NCBI GenBank assembly: GCA_965153355.1
Contig: OZ231126.1
Span: forward strand, 37,448,001 to 37,512,000
Reading direction: 5' to 3'
DNA: 64,000 nucleotides
DNA from: Flaccisagitta enflata
Lineage: Eukaryota; Chaetognatha; Sagittoidea; Aphragmophora
Below the pieces are notes generated by a model. It saw only the letters and a program-made list of their open reading frames with translations, ran no database searches and had not been told where the DNA came from. The translations under genes were made by a program, and so were the position numbers. Positions 12,139-23,704 of this stretch are shown here, in pieces. The first letter of the stretch is position 1. Each line of letters begins with the position of its first letter.

Positions 12139-12755
12139 CATCTGGTGTCGTATTAAGATGATCAATATGAAACAACCACTTCCAGAGTTTCATGATAGCT
12201 TTGTCCTAACATTTTGATGCTTTGCTTTCGAAACAATCTAAATACCGAATAATGCAAGCTACAGCTACAATCATGTTCTCTAGATACCTGGCTTTGCCTA
12301 TCATCGTTTGTTTGAGATTTACTATCAATAATAACCAACTGGCAACTGAGGGATAAGTGGCTCAATCACGATTATAAAATGTATAAATCTTCACATTGCT
12401 AGTTTTATTGTTAAATTGTAAGTGTTTACAATTGCACGAGGCTACTCCCATATTTTAAAGTTGGAAAGAATGAGTGTCGATATTCCGATTGCAATTGACA
12501 GCCTGCATCATTGCATAACTAAAGGACCTCAGGCTCAGAAAGCGGTCCAACAGTCCACCAGCGACGGCTCGTATTGTTACGTGTCGTGACATAAGTTAGA
12601 CATGCATAATTGATTTTGATAAATGCTGGCTCACTTTAAAAACCAGATTTGCTAAGTAAATGGCATGTGAAAAGAGCAAATTAGATAGCCGAAGCAAAGA
12701 TGCAAAATTCATCATGCATCATAAGCAGTGCACCGAACTCAAAACAAGCACAGTT
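12139..12755. other. No gene seen
   Basis: Low-copy AT-rich sequence. If 11958-12138 is a last exon, the start of this stretch would be its 3' UTR. Confidence 0.4.
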
Positions 12756-12940
12756 TTTAGTCGCTTGCTACGCGACTCTACACCCCGCTTTGTTGGTCCG
12801 TCCGTCACACTTTACTTTTTCGGCGTTAATGAGGTTTTTGGCCTTACTGCTCCTGCCCAAATGCTCCACTGACCTCAATTATGGCCTCTGCCCTCCCGCA
12901 CGCGCACGCGACTGGGGTAGCCGTGTATCCGGCCTTGTTT
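12756..12940 (-). mobile_element. AGTCGCGTGC-family element (Helentron/HINE-like), near complete
   Basis: On the + strand it starts with the imperfect palindrome AGTCGCTTGCTACGCGACT, then CCGTCCGTC. It has the conserved core 'CTTACTGCTCCTGCCCAAAT', then 'GCACGCGACTGGGGTAGCC' and the terminus GTGTATCCGGCCTTGTT. I define the element 3' end as the palindrome end, so this copy is on the minus strand. Confidence 0.75.
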
Positions 12941-13315
12941 TCTTATAAAGAGCATCAAGGCTTGAAAAAGCTCAAAAATAGGGAACATTGTAGTCAGGTG
13001 TGCCAAATAGGGGTGATGACCAATTTCAACTTCGTAACACTAACTCGAGATGGGGATATTGATTTCAAGACAAACGCCGTTTTCCTTTTTTCAAAATTAG
13101 ATCGGCAACTGATTTTTTCTTGCGATCCAAACCAAATGATATATCCGCACTCTTGTTTGCCAAGAGACAGATAATTTACTCAAAGAAATACAATTCTACA
13201 GTTTAAGATTTTTGATGTGACAGAACTAAGTATGCTGCTGTTCATTTTGAAAAGTGATTCGAACTCCTCAACAAACACAGCATATGAAATAAACTCAATT
13301 ACATGATTACAAATA

Positions 13316-13803
13316 CACGCACTTGGCTGAGTAAAAACCTTCTTTATAACAACGTCGAGGCTCAAAATGTCAACAGAAAAGAACATTTCTAGCAACATCG
13401 TCAGCCTCAGAAAATTAAAAATATAACAACATTTCAGCCTCAAGTCCAACCAATAACAACTTTTCTCTTAGATTTGCTATAATTTCTGTTGCATTCAATT
13501 GTAACATGTGGCGGTTTCATAGAAGAGGTGGCTTTTTCTACTTTATTTTAGTTATAACAGTATTTTGTTCCTGATTTTGAATGGTTGTTCACCTTTATTT
13601 CATTTCTTCCCTAGATCCCTGTCATTCCAGAGAAAGCAGCGAAAGTAATGATGGTACAGACATCCTAATCGATCGTTATATTAGAAGATTGATGAGAAAA
13701 AAATAACAACAGTTTAGCAACGGTTTGAGCCTCATATCGTCTTTCGAATAACAACATTGAGCCTCAGAAAAAATTAACCCGTTGTTACTCAGCCACGAGC
13801 GTG
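13316..13803. mobile_element. 488-base MITE with TA target duplication
   Basis: The termini are CACGCACTTGGCTGAGTAA on the left and, inverted on the right, CACGCTCGTGGCTGAGTAA. Inner arms share GAGGCTCAA/TTGAGCCTC. Both ends are flanked by TA (13314-13315, 13804-13805), as for Tc1/mariner-type MITEs. It has no transposase frame. Confidence 0.72.
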
Positions 13804-14059
13804 TATATGCAAATTAGGGGCAAAACCGGGGTTTTGGAGAAAACAGAAGATAAGTGAAATCAGAAAAAAGAAAAACGGTGAGGGCCTTTAAATTAGTAGC
13901 CCCGTGTTGCCCTGGTGTGATATCTCCATAGCATAATGTTTTGAATTTTGGCACACCCGAACAATGTGGTTTTATTGGTAGCTAGCTCTATATCTTTTGA
14001 AGATTTCAGCCAAAAAATAAAGTTCCTTAAAAAAAGAAAAAAAAAAGAAAAAGTGTATA

Positions 14060-14480
14060 CACGCCGTATTTTTTATAAGAACACAGTTTTTTGAAGTGAG
14101 GCTCAGCGTTCTTATTTTTTGCCAATTTTCAGCCTCAAATGTTCTTAATCTGTTCTTATTTTTGTAGCATGGAAATTCTTTATCATAGTTGCTAACTAGT
14201 CATATTCAATGAAATGAATAAATTTTATACTCAATGTTTACAATTTTTGCTTATGTTAAGTCATGAAATTTATAAAAATGTAAATGATAAAAGTAATTGG
14301 TTGAATTGCTTAAGTTAGAGGTTTTTTCATAGTTTCCTCAAAAAATTATGTAAAAGCGTACTTTAAAATGTATTTGTGTGGAAATCTGAGCCTGGGCATG
14401 TTTTTAAGATGTTCTTATTTTTTCACCATATCTGAGGCTGATGTTCTTATAAACAGTGTTCTTAGACAAAATACAGCGTG
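14060..14480. mobile_element. 421-base MITE with TA target duplication
   Basis: The left end CACGCCGTATTTTTTATAAG matches the inverted right end CACGCTGTATTTTGTCTAAG, then AACACAG/AACACTG. TA flanks both ends (14058-14059, 14481-14482). It shares the CACGC terminus and GAGGCT subterminal motifs with the element at 13316-13803, so the two are probably relatives. Confidence 0.72.
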
Positions 14481-14985
14481 TAGTCAAGTTATGTAGATTC
14501 TCAAAAATAGGACCAATTCAGGAACTCAGTGCTTAAAGCGCAACATGTCAGATTAAAATCTCGCGGCATTTTGGTTCCATACAAATAAAAAATACATTCC
14601 AGCCGCAGCCGTTCTTCTCATCGCCATCTCGGTCGTCCCGGGCGTCATTACAAACTTCAGTCGCCGTCATCGTCGTCAAAGAACACCTTCTCTCCATCAT
14701 TCGATCGTTAATTTTTGTTCATTTATGCAGTCGTCACTTGCTTCGTTGCCGCCGCAACGCGCGCTGCCCAACAAAGCGCATCTGCCTTTTCTCCAGTCTA
14801 TCTTTTCCTTTTACTCTCTCTCTCTCTCAAACTCTTCTGTAATGCCAGGCGACCAATCACGCCACGCGCTTCAGACATGCGTCGGCCCGACCGCCGATAA
14901 GACGGCTACGGACACGTACGTCATCCTGTTCATGTAAAGAAGGATCTCTCTCTCAATCTCTGAGAATGAGAGAATGAGATGTGAT

Positions 14986-15091
<106 letters not shown>

Positions 15092-15240
15092 TTTTAGAAC
15101 AAAAGAGCAAGATTGACATCATTGGATGAGTCGCGTCAGGAATTACAGATGACTGGCTTTTGTCGCTGACCATCACTTCCGCTTCCTAATTTTTTAACAT
15201 CTCAACGGAAATACTAAAGCTTAAGAAACGGTAACGACTT

Positions 15241-15251
15241 ACTTCCGGGCG
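15241..15251 (+). promoter_or_regulatory. ETS-type site, possible small Maf promoter
   Basis: ACTTCCGGGCG contains the ETS core in reverse (CCGGAAGT). It lies 0.7 kb upstream of the Maf start in a locally GC-richer, CpG-containing stretch (15160-15420). The match is short, so this is only a pointer to where a promoter or 5' UTR exon may be. Confidence 0.2.
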
Positions 15252-15978
15252 CAAAGAAATGTATTTACGGTTGTAACAAGGTAACTTCGCAAAAATTCCG
15301 CCAGGTTCGCATGGTCGAGGATTTCTTTCTTTCGTTTTTCATCGTCAAATTCTTGCTTCGTCATCGTCGATTCGTCGTTGTTTTCGACGTAATTCGTCGC
15401 TCGGGATAACCGTCATATGATCCGCAAAAACAAAGTCAAGGAATTAATACAGAATCGAATAATTATCATGTCATTTGAAGCTTTTAATCCTATGTGATAA
15501 CTGAGACTACATTCTCCAAGGAAGAAGCATTGGATAGCATATTTTCCTCAATTGAAGGTTTTTTAAAAAGGTACTTGATGATTACCCAATTATACAAGTA
15601 TACTCAAACCTTATGAAATTACAATTGTTACAGGAGAGACTCCATCATAATTGAGTTAAATCTTAACGCATTTACTACATTACTCAATAATAGTAAGTCT
15701 ATTTGCCTCTATTGATATCCGTGCTTACTCTTAGAGGCGTGCAATTGCAGTGGTTGTAGACGTAGACTGACGGACCAACTATCACGGATCGAAAAAAAAG
15801 ACAAAAACGCCATGCGAGAGGTTGATATGTAGTCAGAGAGAGAAACATCATGATAAAAATACTGACGATTATAACAGTTAAGAGGAGCTCCATCCGTCAT
15901 ATTCTCCACTGACTACGACACAGTCCGTCACTTCATTTCTCCCCCCCCCCCTCTCTCCAGTCCTACCCGAACAGCGCC

Positions 15979-16173
15979 ATGAAGCGTCATCAAACGTCGA
16001 CCATCTTCTCGCCCGTGGACGCCTCGGACGCCCCAAGTTCCTCGTCCACTTTACCCTCACACATCAACGACGATTTTGAGGAAGAAGAAGAGGAAGGAGA
16101 AGACGCGAAAATGGCGAAGAAGAGGAAGATCAAGGACATTGAAGTTGCAGATCCAGAATTGGAAACTCTTCAG
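15979..16173 (+). CDS. Small Maf bZIP transcription factor, exon 1
   Basis: This is the first coding exon of a three-exon gene (join 15979-16173, 16641-16820, 18464-18625; 178 residues). Small Maf proteins are nuclear bZIP factors that bind MARE/ARE elements as homodimers or with CNC partners such as Nrf. Residues 1-65 are a Ser-rich then acidic stretch (EEEEEEGED) followed by KMAKKRKIK, a possible nuclear signal. The exon ends in phase 0 at CTTCAG/GTGCAA. A strong C/T tract ending in CAG lies just upstream at 15930-15960, with an open frame from 15961. The true first exon may therefore lie further 5', and the ATG used here may be internal. Confidence 0.72.
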
Positions 16174-16640
16174 GTGCAAATAAGACTAGGCTAGGCCTCT
16201 AGAAAGGATGACACGACTTGTAGACATTCACGCATGAATTTTTTCATTTATTCGTTCACTAATTCGTTGAATCATTCCATAATTCCATTAATCTTTCATT
16301 CACTCATTCATTCATTCATTTCTCATTCATTCATTCATGTATTTATTCATTCATTTATTCATTCATTCATTCATTCATTCATTCATTCATTCATTCATTC
16401 ATTCATTCATTCATTTATCCATTCATGCACAATCTGAATTTTTAGTTGACACGCAACTCTATAAGAGGCTTTGTCCGTCCGTCCGTCCATGGTGATCGAG
16501 ATGGAAAATGTAAAAACGCGCATTTCCGCCCCTGCTCACCCTTCCGCAAATGGCATTGGCCGTGTATCCGGCCTTGCTGTATTGCTTGTCTAGCTTTCTA
16601 TATAATGGACAAAGTCAAGTTCCTTCATGCCCTTTTCCAG
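16174..16640 (+). other. Intron 1 of the small Maf gene
   Basis: GT...CAG intron of 467 bases. It holds an (ATTC)n tract (16240-16430) and a short AGTTGACACGCAACT-ended element of the dispersed family (16443-16577). The end CCCTTTTCCAG is a good acceptor. Confidence 0.7.
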
Positions 16641-16820
16641 CGGGTAGGCGTTACGGTGGAGGAATTGACGACGTTGTCCATCGTCGAATTGAACAAAAGA
16701 CTAAACGGACTCTCAAAAGATGAGATAAACAAACTAAAACAGAAACGAAGAACTCTCAAAAATCGAGGCTACGCGCAAAACTGCAGGGAGAGCAAAGACG
16801 AGGAGGAAAAGCGGTTAAAG
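16641..16820 (+). CDS. Small Maf bZIP transcription factor, exon 2 (DNA-binding domain)
   Basis: Sixty codons (residues 66-125) carry the Maf extended homology region ([34 protein letters not shown]) and the basic region with the Maf signature NRGYAQNCR at 106-114, including the Tyr that marks Maf proteins. The order and spacing match small Maf family members as known from vertebrates and flies. The exon begins after TTTTCCAG and ends TTAAAG/GTAAGG; both junctions are phase 0. The absence of a Pro/Ser/Thr-rich activation domain in exon 1 favours small over large Maf. Confidence 0.9.
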
Positions 16821-16857
16821 GTAAGGTTAGGAAATGACCATATTGACGGATAATGAT

Positions 16858-16904
<47 letters not shown>

Positions 16905-16907
16905 CGA

Positions 16908-16962
<55 letters not shown>

Positions 16963-17100
16963 AACAACAACAACGAAAACAACAACAACAACAACAACAA
17001 CAATAACAACGAAAACAACTACATTACAACAAATGTAACAACGGATATAACAACAACAACAACAACAACATCAACCACAACCACAACCACAACCACAAAC

Positions 17101-17154
<54 letters not shown>

Positions 17155-17206
17155 AAATGAACAAAAAGACCTGGAAAGACGGACGGCAACAACAACAACA
17201 ACGACC

Positions 17207-17285
<79 letters not shown>

Positions 17286-17371
17286 GCACATTAAGAACAA
17301 CAACATGCACAATGAAAAAAACGCAAAAAACCTATGAAAAGACGTATGACAACAACAACGACAACAACAGC

Positions 17372-17430
<59 letters not shown>

Positions 17431-17620
17431 AAACAACACCAATTTCAGCAACTACAACGACAACAATAAAAACAACCACATCAACAACCTCGACATGATG
17501 ATAGTGACAGCAACAAAATAACACCGACAAGAACAAAAGCAATGTGAAAATAACAACCACTTAAACATGATAATAACAACCACAACAAGATGATTTGAGC
17601 AACAGCAGGAAGATGAAATC

Positions 17621-17707
<87 letters not shown>

Positions 17708-17737
17708 CACAACAATGACAACAACAATAGCAGAAGC

Positions 17738-17822
<85 letters not shown>

Positions 17823-17858
17823 AAAAAAACAAAAAGGCACGGAAAGACGGACGGAAGC

Positions 17859-17940
<82 letters not shown>

Positions 17941-17970
17941 TCAACAACATCAACAACAACAAAAAACAGC

Positions 17971-18031
<61 letters not shown>

Positions 18032-18325
18032 GCAACAACAACAACAACAACAACAACATGCACAATGAAAAGAACGCGAAAACAAACGTATAAAAAGACG
18101 GATGACAATAACAGCAACAACAACAACAACAGAAACAACGACAACAACGACAACATCAACAGTAAAAACAACCTTATTCACAACCTCAACATGATGATAG
18201 CGACAACAACAAAATAGTACCGATGGAAACCAAACCAATGGGAAAATAACGACATGATGGTTTCAACCACAAGATGATTTGAACAACAGAAGGATGATGA
18301 AAACAACAACAACAACAACAACAAG

Positions 18326-18398
<73 letters not shown>

Positions 18399-18463
18399 GC
18401 AACAACAACAACAACAACAACAACCAAAGATCGATAGATTCGTTATTTGATTTCTCTCTGCAG
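16821..18463 (+). repeat. (CAA)n-filled intron 2 of the small Maf gene, with internal duplication
   Basis: The intron is 1643 bases, mainly CAA/AAC triplets. Two non-repeat islands occur twice: 'GGAAAGACGGACGG' at ~17172 and ~17838, and CATGATGATAG with its surroundings at ~17490 and ~18190, about 670-700 bases apart. One segment was therefore duplicated in tandem. Poly-Asn, poly-Thr and poly-Gln frames and their reverse-strand poly-Val/Leu/Cys partners are by-products. Confidence 0.9.
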
Positions 18464-18625
18464 GTGGAAGGCGAGCAATTGCAGCGTGAAATCGCGGCTT
18501 TAAAGACTTCCAACAAAGAAAAACGAAGAGAAGCGGAAGAATTCAAACGAAAATATGAACAATTAAAATTGTTCGCCGATCAACTGAAAGAAAAGAAGGA
18601 TAAACTAAAAGAAGAGATCAACTGA
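18464..18625 (+). CDS. Small Maf bZIP transcription factor, exon 3 (leucine zipper)
   Basis: After CTCTCTGCAG the frame continues in phase 0 for 53 residues (126-178) to TGA at 18623. VEGEQLQREIAALKTSNKEK continues the coiled coil, and EFKRKYEQLKLFADQLKEKK matches the zipper end of small Maf proteins. Termination soon after the zipper is typical of small Mafs. The last codons (DQLKEKKDKLKEE, then IN and stop) are the first unit of the downstream minisatellite. The stop arises because the 38-base unit shifts frame on entering the second copy. Confidence 0.87.
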   Translation: MEGEQLQREIAALKTSNKEKRREAEEFKRKYEQLKLFADQLKEKKDKLKEEIN

Positions 18626-19197
18626 AAGAAAAGAAAAGAAGGATAAACTAAAAGAAGAGATCAACTGAAAGAAAAGAAAAGAAGGATAAACTAAAAGAAG
18701 AGATCAACTGAAAGAAAAGAAAAGAAGGATAAACTAAAGGAAGAGATCAACTGAAAGAAAAGAAGGATAAACTAAAAGAAGAGATCAACTGAAAGAAAAG
18801 AAAAGAAGGATAAACTAAAAGAAGAGATCAACTGAAAGAAAAGAAAAGAAGGATAAACTAAAAGAAGAGATCAACTGAAAGAAAAGAAAAGAAGGATAAA
18901 CTAGAAGAAGAGATCAACTGAAAGAAAAGAAGGATAAACTAAAAGAAGAAATCAACTGAAAGAAAAAAAGGATGAACTAAAAGAAGAGATCAACTGAAAG
19001 AAAAAAAGGATGAACTAAAAGAAGAGATCAACTGAAAGAAAAAAAAGGATGAACTAAAAGAGGAGATCAACTGAAAGAAAAAAAGGATGAACTAAAAGAA
19101 GAGATCAACTGAAAGAAAAGAAAAGAAGGATAAACTAAAAGTAGAGATCAACTGAAAGAAAAGAAAAGAAGGATAAACTAAAGGAAGAAATCAACTG
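18566..19197 (+). repeat. Minisatellite derived from the small Maf 3' coding end
   Basis: About 15 copies of GATCAACTGAAAGAAAAG plus AAGGATAAACTAAAAGAAGA occur in 38- and 43-base versions (with or without an extra AAAAG). The first copy is coding; the rest lie in the presumed 3' UTR. Each copy brings an in-frame TGA in at least one register. Confidence 0.9.
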
Positions 19198-19950
19198 AGG
19201 CTAAAAATGAACTTCTATGATATTCCACACTTTTTTTCAGGCGTCGCAATTGTATTGACTGTTGTGATTGTACACAACTGTATTGTGATTCTACATTTTT
19301 GTTGACTCTTGAGCTAGTCAGTTATTTATACAAAGCCTCTTCCTCACTCTTAAAGAAAGAAAGAAAAAGCTTATCTTAACCTAACCAATTCGAATATTAA
19401 GGTCACTTACCGAGGTGTATGGTGGTGGACAGAATTCGGACTACGGATCAACCGCATTGAGCAACATGCCTTCAACTTTTTGAATCATGGAAAAAAACTC
19501 TTGACTTAAAACAGCACCGATGAATTTTGTCTTACGTGAAATTCGATGTTTTAGATATTCTTTTTGAAGTAGGGAAATTGCGTTGATGATTTTTTTTCTC
19601 TACTTTTTATAGATGATTGCAATATAACTTCATACCGTATGACCTATCGCAACAAAGTCCTTTTGGTCATCAACCTGCGCTTCACCCGATGAAGTAAGCC
19701 ATGATTCGGAAATGTTTGAAAAGACTGAAGAACATGGACTGATGACGTGGTCCCATGTTACATGAACCAATGATGAAAAACGACGCAGATGGCAATCTCT
19801 TAATTCGACAATCTTCTTTCATGTGATCATCTCTTTTTACTCACTGACAATTGTATTGGAGTAACGAAAAAGAAATTTAAAACAAGGCTTGTGAATCGTA
19901 AAATACATTTTAGACATTTCAACAGTGACGTATAACTCGACGACAAGAAA
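19198..19950 (+). other. Intergenic between the small Maf and OSER1-like genes
   Basis: Low-copy sequence. It should hold the Maf 3' end and the OSER1-like promoter. I saw no clear AATAAA near the end of the minisatellite. AGTGACGTA (19924-19932) just before the next start is a half CRE. Confidence 0.45.
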
Positions 19951-20351
19951 ATGTCTGAAGCTCACGGAGATTTTGTCGTCCACAACAACGCCGTTAATGG
20001 CGCCGATTTGACGACGACGTTGAAGAACGGCGCTGGTGGAGACGCCGATGGCGCCATTGACATTGGCGCCATTCAGACTGGATCCTACGGCGTCAGGGTG
20101 CTGCAAAACAAATGTCGATTCACCACGAGAGGCCTTCATCGGATAAAACCCTACGAAATCCCGGAATGCATTGGCGGGAAGCTGTTCGTGAAGTCGGAAA
20201 CGGCCGTCGATGACGTTGACGATGACGAGGAGGTTGGTGGCGGAAGGCGCAAGGATCAGATACCGGAAGTGCAAACGCAAAGAAGGGCGAAAAATAGACA
20301 CAACGTCGGAAAGGACTTTAATAGCATATGTCAAGAAGCCAAGTACAAAGG
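19951..20351 (+). CDS. OSER1-like protein, exon 1
   Basis: This is the first coding exon of a four-exon gene (join 19951-20351, 20479-~20755, 20917-21135, 21335-21541; about 367 residues). OSER1 is a stress-responsive, serine-rich protein, reported to act downstream of FOXO, with no known enzymatic activity. This exon encodes MSEAHGDFVV, an acidic stretch VDDVDDDEEVGGG and a basic RRAKNRHNVGKDF; I see no named domain in it. The donor is AAAGG/GTGAGC and the exon ends in phase 2. Confidence 0.7.
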
Positions 20352-20478
20352 GTGAGCTATGAACACTGATTTGTTTTGTTGACATTTTTGCTTTATTTAC
20401 ATGTACTCGTCTATTTACGATATTGTAATTCTTCGGTACACAGCCTTCTTACAAAGAGATTTCTTTATATTCTCCCAG

Positions 20479-20751
20479 CCTCGGCCAAGCAATGTATCCT
20501 TGGGCATTGAAGCCGGTAAAACTCACGGTAGGCAGCGCGAATCTCGGTAATGCCTCCTCCTCCACTTCCCCCTCTTCGTCGCTGTCCCTCCCCACTTCCT
20601 CCTCCAAATTACTCTTCGCCAACGAGCTCGCTTCAGCATCTTCGAGATCCAAGAAAACATCCCCGACGTCCAACGCAAAATTGGATGAAAATGTGTGGAA
20701 CGACTTCGCCTCTTTGGCGCTCAAATCCGAAAGGTGGATTGATGATAATTG

Positions 20752-20755
<4 letters not shown>
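20479..20755 (+). CDS. OSER1-like protein, exon 2 (3' limit uncertain)
   Basis: It begins after TATTCTCCCAG and completes the split Gly codon, giving GLGQAMYPWALKPVKLTVGS, then a Ser-rich stretch (SSSTSPSSSLSLPTSSSK) as expected for this family. The donor lies at the edge of a (TG)n tract. AATT/GTAGTG (20750, phase 1) and AGT/GTGTGT (20755, phase 0) both fit an acceptor of the next exon (20927 or 20917). Confidence 0.65.
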
Positions 20756-20814
<59 letters not shown>

Positions 20815-20815
20815 T

Positions 20816-20889
<74 letters not shown>

Positions 20890-20916
20890 ATTTTCCAAAA
20901 CAAAAGACACACTCAG
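20756..20916 (+). repeat. Intron 2 of the OSER1-like gene: (TG)n then (CT)n
   Basis: Apart from about 30 bases, the intron is TG repeat (20754-20818) followed by CT repeat (20819-20886). The CT repeat can serve as the polypyrimidine tract of the acceptor CACACTCAG. Confidence 0.8.
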
Positions 20917-21135
20917 GGAAACTCAGATCAGGCAACGCCGTCCGGATGGCGGGATAGTCACCGCGTTGTTTTCTCTTCAACGCCTCTTGCGGCGGCTTCT
21001 TCGGCGCCATCTTTAGCAGGAGACGAATCCAAAACCAAAGACAATGTCCACAGATCCCGCGATTCATCGACTGAGAGCGGAAACAGGGCAGTCGGCAAAT
21101 CCAAAGCATCGCAACAATTGCCGCTTTTCGTTAAA
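20917..21135 (+). CDS. OSER1-like protein, exon 3
   Basis: Seventy-three codons in phase 0: GNSDQATPSGWRDSHR, an Ala/Ser stretch, DESKTKDNVHRSRDSSTESG, ending SQQLPLFVK at GTTAAA/GTAAGA. The content is polar, Ser-rich and disordered-looking. The frame is fixed by exon 4, which joins in phase 0. If acceptor 20926 is used, three residues are lost. Confidence 0.7.
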
Positions 21136-21304
21136 GTAAGACGACTTGCATTGACGGACGCTACTTTGATAGCAATATGCGGCGACGACATTTGATGAAT
21201 ACATGATATGTTGACCGACATTTCTTCCAGGGTCTGTAAGTTGAAAAATGTGACTAAAATCCTCCTTGGTGCATGGTGAAAGCCTTTTATTTCTACACGT
21301 ATAG

Positions 21305-21541
<237 letters not shown>

Positions 21542-22270
21542 CGCGACCGACAACAATCATAAAAGAAAAGACAAACAAACTCAAAGAACAGCGATCGACG
21601 TTTCTATCACGACTCTGGCCACTCGTCGCGTCGCGCGTGTCGTTCGGAGAGCATTTTCTGAACAACCGTCAAATCTTCTTCACTGCGCTTACGTCTCAAA
21701 TGCGAAATGAAAGAGCAACTAAGGTCGCCTGGCGTCTGGACGAGACGTCACCTTGTTTACTGTTCAGTGAGATCCCGGATAGATGGAGAGACAGGCAGTC
21801 CGAACCTCTTACCCTCTCCTAGAGTTGCGATGTTGCATCAAAAGAGGCCTAATCGGCACAAGCATGCATGTAGAAAAGATTCTTTTTTTGCTTGATCTAG
21901 TCAGTAGTTGGTAGCTGACTTAAATTGGCTACAGTATGACTGAATGAGGTGCTCTTCTCTTACCACATCAACTCCATAGGCATAGTTTGTTTGAAAAAAA
22001 AACCAAATATTTGAAAAATGATCGTCACCATTGAATTCACCATAGAATTGTACAAATAAAAAGGGAAATTACATTGTAAAAATCATAACTAAAAAACTCT
22101 AGCTCTTTATATCAGTTGACTATTGTTTAAAACTAACTTTGATATAAAACACCCTGTTTTTTTTTTTAATATTAATCATCTGACTGAGGTCGACGTCTTG
22201 AACGTCTGTTTTCCTGTAATCCCACTGCTGTGACAAAATCACGAAATAAAGTGTGGTGCAATTCTTTTCT
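21542..22270 (+). other. 3' UTR of the OSER1-like gene
   Basis: AT-rich, no coding frame with support. AATAAA occurs at 22055-22060 and 22245-22250. The second is followed by GT-rich text and is the better end. Confidence 0.55.
22245..22250 (+). terminator. Polyadenylation signal AATAAA (OSER1-like gene)
   Basis: AATAAA followed at once by GTGTGGTG, a GU-rich downstream element. A distal 3' end here leaves about 450 bases to the stop codon of the convergent minus-strand gene. Confidence 0.55.
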
Positions 22271-22313
22271 AGTCAACTTGGTTTAATTTGCCGTTGTTCG
22301 CGTAAATGACCAG

Positions 22314-22316
<3 letters not shown>

Positions 22317-22388
<72 letters not shown>
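22317..22388. repeat. (GA)n microsatellite between convergent genes
   Basis: Thirty-six GA dinucleotides, followed by interrupted GA/CAGA text. The rest up to 22728 shows no gene. Confidence 0.93.
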
Positions 22389-22393
<5 letters not shown>

Positions 22394-22728
22394 CAATCAG
22401 GGGGAGAGAGAGAGAGGCAGACTTAGACAGATGAGCAGACAGACATGACTTGTTGGCAAAAAAAAAAAAAGTACACAGAACAAATAGGCACATGGAATAA
22501 GGGTCAGCTACAACGGTGTAACCTGCATCAACAGCTAATGAAGGTGAGAAATCGACAATGGTTTAGAATTAACAAACCACAGTATACCTCATAGGTTTGC
22601 CTGCCGGGCGCCGGCGGTAAGAGCTATTGCTGCATTGGCATAGCACAGTACAGCACAAAAACTATGTTTCTATCAGTAAATCACCCAAATCGAAATTTAT
22701 AATTACCAATGCTGCAATGTCAGTACTT

Positions 22729-23653
22729 TTATCGCCTAAGATGCGTTTCCGTTTTGCGAGAGTGAAGTCGTGTTCTTGTTGAAGATGAGGGTTTCTCGGC
22801 CACTTGGACCGACAAGGGAAGTAGTTCTGGCGCGGTTGCTTTGCGGCGATGACGATTAGTTTGGCCGGAGGATGCGCGCGCTCTGGCCTCCAGTTGCAAC
22901 GCGTCCTCGACAGTGACATTTCGGGTCTTATGGTTGGTCGGTCTGTTTACAGCTTCCACGACAGTAGCAGCCGAACGGAGAGAGGGAGGAGGAAGCGCGG
23001 CTGAACACGACGTCATGTTGTGAATTTGAGCTTCGACATGGTGCACTTCACGATGCATATCGCGATCAACATTACGATGCACATCGAAATGCGTATCACG
23101 ACGCGAAGGTAATTGTGTTGAGTCTTTTCTCTTCTTCCCAAGTCGACGACGGATGTCGTTGTCGTTGTCAATTTCCTCGGGCATCGTGAGAATCGGATAA
23201 AAGGATTCCTTGGTAACCGTCGAAATGGAAACTAGGTCTTCATCGGGCACCGTGAGAATCGGAGGAAGAGCGTTCTTGGTTACGGTTAAAACGCGGGGGT
23301 ACAATTTGCTGGAAGGTCCATCATTGGGAAATTCCGCGGCTTGTTGTACGAGACCGACGTTTGACCCCAATTGTGTGACAGACACTCGTGAGTGGCGCGG
23401 GGTGACGTCGATGCTTCCATGCGAAGTCAATTGCGTGGCTGAGGCGCGTGGATGACATGGCGCCATGTCACTATCAGTGGGACTTCGTGATTGGCGCAGC
23501 GCCACTTTGCCATCGCCGCGTGGCGTCCACTGCGTGGCGGAAGCCCTCGAATGGCGTGGCGTCACGACGGCGTTAGGCAATTCTTGCAGTGGAGGATGTT
23601 CCATGGGAATCAACCGCGTTTCCGTCGGTCGATGAGTGTTAACATTGGTGGGT
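22729..23653 (-). CDS. Unrecognised protein, last exon
   Basis: On the minus strand, CCAAAACTTGCAG precedes an exon whose first base completes a Gly codon. The frame continues for 307 residues to TAA (22729-22731). It begins PTNVNTHRPTETRLIPMEH and contains three imperfect copies of TPRHSRASATQ-like text, and two of TVTK-x6-PILTxPxE. The end is basic (TRTRLHSRKTETHLRR). It looks disordered and contains no known domain. It joins 26631-27386 with matching phase 2, which is the main reason to place both in one gene. It is convergent with the OSER1-like gene. Confidence 0.62.
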
Positions 23654-23704
23654 CTGCAAGTTTTGGAGAAAACTAGTGTCTATACTTTGCGTTCATTATA
23701 CTTC

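Noticed and set aside
16834-18546. Poly-Asn/Thr/Gln and poly-Val/Leu/Cys frames in the CAA tract
   Set aside because: They lie inside an intron with good GT and CAG ends that joins two Maf exons in phase.
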